Of a DNA stretch of 16,396 nt, positions 15,712-16,396 are shown piece after piece. Within the stretch, counting starts at the first letter, position 1. Every line of letters starts with the position of its first letter. The position numbers and the translations under genes were made by a program. The notes beneath the pieces are model-generated. The model was not told where the DNA came from. It searched no databases and saw nothing but the letters and a program-made list of their open reading frames with translations. The DNA comes from Flavobacteriales bacterium (GTDB taxonomy: Bacteria; Bacteroidota; Bacteroidia; Flavobacteriales_D; Parvicellaceae). The DNA is taken from positions 1 through 16,396 of the forward strand of contig JALTUD010000383.1 of assembly GCA_027047735.1 (NCBI GenBank), in the 5' to 3' direction.

Positions 15712-16035
15712 GGGCGTTCCCATTACAGCATAAAAAAGCGTTTCGTTCGCACTACCCCCACTACACTACTTTTTAACGCCGTAATGACCGGGCTATCACT
15801 ACTCACTCTTTTGTGTTGCATAAGTGCAACAACACAAAAGGAGTTCAAACACGCCGTTCTATCCCTAACGCGAGTAAAATTGGCGAATAGAAAGTGAATT
15901 TTTAGTTTCTTAGACGATGAATATTTTCTTTGCATAGCACCAGCTATGGAAATAAAATATGAAGAAGTATAAGAATACTAAAAACATTTTATTGTGCTTA
16001 GATTAACTGCAATAGAGGATACCAATCCCTAACGC
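15712..16035 (+). repeat. Structured intergenic repeat, copy D (full length)
   Basis: On the plus strand: GGGCGTTCCC (15712-15721); hairpin 1 with arms 15721-15729 and 15778-15786 (CATTACAGC/GCCGTAATG, one A-C mismatch); CGGGCTATC (15789 on); hairpin 2 with arms 15808-15818 and 15830-15840, identical to copy B; ATCCCTAACGCG (15861-15872); hairpin 3 (15921-15938 against 15943-15960, two mismatches, CATAGC/GCTATG core); ATCCCTAACGC at the far end (16025-16035). Length is 324 bp. The GGGCGTTCCC end faces the start codon of the downstream gene 33 bases away, the same placement as copy B. Together with 16036-16139, where nothing else is visible, it fills the gap after the MurF gene. Confidence 0.88.
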
Positions 16036-16139
16036 ATGACAAGTCCATTCGTTTATCGGATAACATTTTCCAGCCAATCCTACGACTACAAAGTTATAGA
16101 AAAGGTTGCATATATATTCGTATAAAACCGTAATTTAGT

Positions 16140-16396
16140 TTAAAGCACTTCGATCAGCTTTTCTAATTGAATACCTCTTGAGCCTTTTAGTAAAACCAAT
16201 GCTTGAGCAATAGGATTTTGTTTAATGTAATTCACTAATTCGTTACTTGTCTTAAAAGTAGAGCTATTTTCGGTAGTTAATTGATTAAATTCTTCTCCAA
16301 CCAAAAAATTAGAAATTTGATTTTTATTCAAATAATCAACTACTTTTTTATGCTCTTCTTTTGAATAAGCTCCCAACTCAAGCATATCTCCCAAAA
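16140..16396 (-). CDS. murF: UDP-N-acetylmuramoyl-tripeptide--D-alanyl-D-alanine ligase, C-terminal part (MurF)
   Basis: Only the last 85 codons are in the window; the start lies beyond 16396. The visible LGDMLELG motif followed by YSKEEHKKVVDYL, and the ending with ALVLLKGSRGIQLEKLIEVL, match the C-terminal domain of MurF, where LGDMLELG and VLxKGSRxxxxE are family hallmarks. MurF adds D-Ala-D-Ala to the UDP-MurNAc-tripeptide in the cytosol, the last cytoplasmic step of the peptidoglycan precursor. MurC, D and E share the Mur fold, but the KGSRG ending is typical of MurF. No further cell-wall gene lies downstream; repeat copy D and a secreted protein gene follow. Confidence 0.88.
   Translation of the reverse strand, partial: LGDMLELGAYSKEEHKKVVDYLNKNQISNFLVGEEFNQLTTENSSTFKTSNELVNYIKQNPIAQALVLLKGSRGIQLEKLIEVL

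Noticed and set aside
15583..15897. 104-codon plus-strand frame sharing a peptide stretch with a frame at 8410-8832
   Set aside because: The shared peptide comes only from the 87-base identity between repeat copies B and D; outside it the two frames differ and run antisense to real genes.
5560..16035. CRISPR array or insertion sequences as the explanation of the repeated segments
   Set aside because: The copies are kilobases apart, in both orientations, internally structured, and contain no transposase; there are no regularly spaced spacers.

Overview
The window is AT-rich DNA from a member of the Bacteroidota, most likely a flavobacterium-like marine or free-living lineage. The evidence is the phylum-specific promoter form (TTTG, 19 bases, TAAATTTG at 11859-11889), the near absence of Shine-Dalgarno sequences, and large secreted PKD-type proteins, one ending in a gliding-motility-associated (type IX secretion) C-terminal domain. 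No tRNA, rRNA, CRISPR array or transposase was seen.

All eleven genes lie on the minus strand, so transcription runs from high to low coordinates. In that order they are: the C-terminal end of MurF (16396-16140); an 827-residue T9SS-type secreted protein (15679-13196); a PLP-dependent ACC deaminase/D-cysteine desulfhydrase-like protein (12864-11929); a three-gene operon of a YfiR-like periplasmic protein, a periplasmic TPR protein and a membrane HAMP-SpoIIE/PP2C phosphatase (11800-8500); a sensor histidine kinase overlapping gpmI (8241-5825); a divergent UbiE-family methyltransferase (5529-4813); FadH, 2,4-dienoyl-CoA reductase (4403-2379); and the N-terminal 747 residues of a large PKD/repeat adhesin that runs out of the window (2243-1).

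Four intergenic regions carry copies of one structured repeat, called here copies A (5560-5809), B (8310-8510), C (12886-13190) and D (15712-16035). A degenerate remnant lies at 4605-4665. The unit is about 305-325 bp with three hairpins whose arms change together while short single-stranded blocks (GGGCGTTCCC, CGGGCTATC, ATCCCTAACGCG) stay fixed. This compensatory change suggests a functional RNA or a hairpin-dependent mobile repeat, and it is the most interesting structure here.

The second point of interest is the yfiR-TPR-HAMP-SpoIIE operon. It looks like the Pseudomonas YfiBNR arrangement (periplasmic repressor plus HAMP membrane enzyme), but with a protein phosphatase in place of the diguanylate cyclase. 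The remaining genes are ordinary housekeeping or metabolic functions: glycolysis, peptidoglycan synthesis, and beta-oxidation of unsaturated fatty acids.
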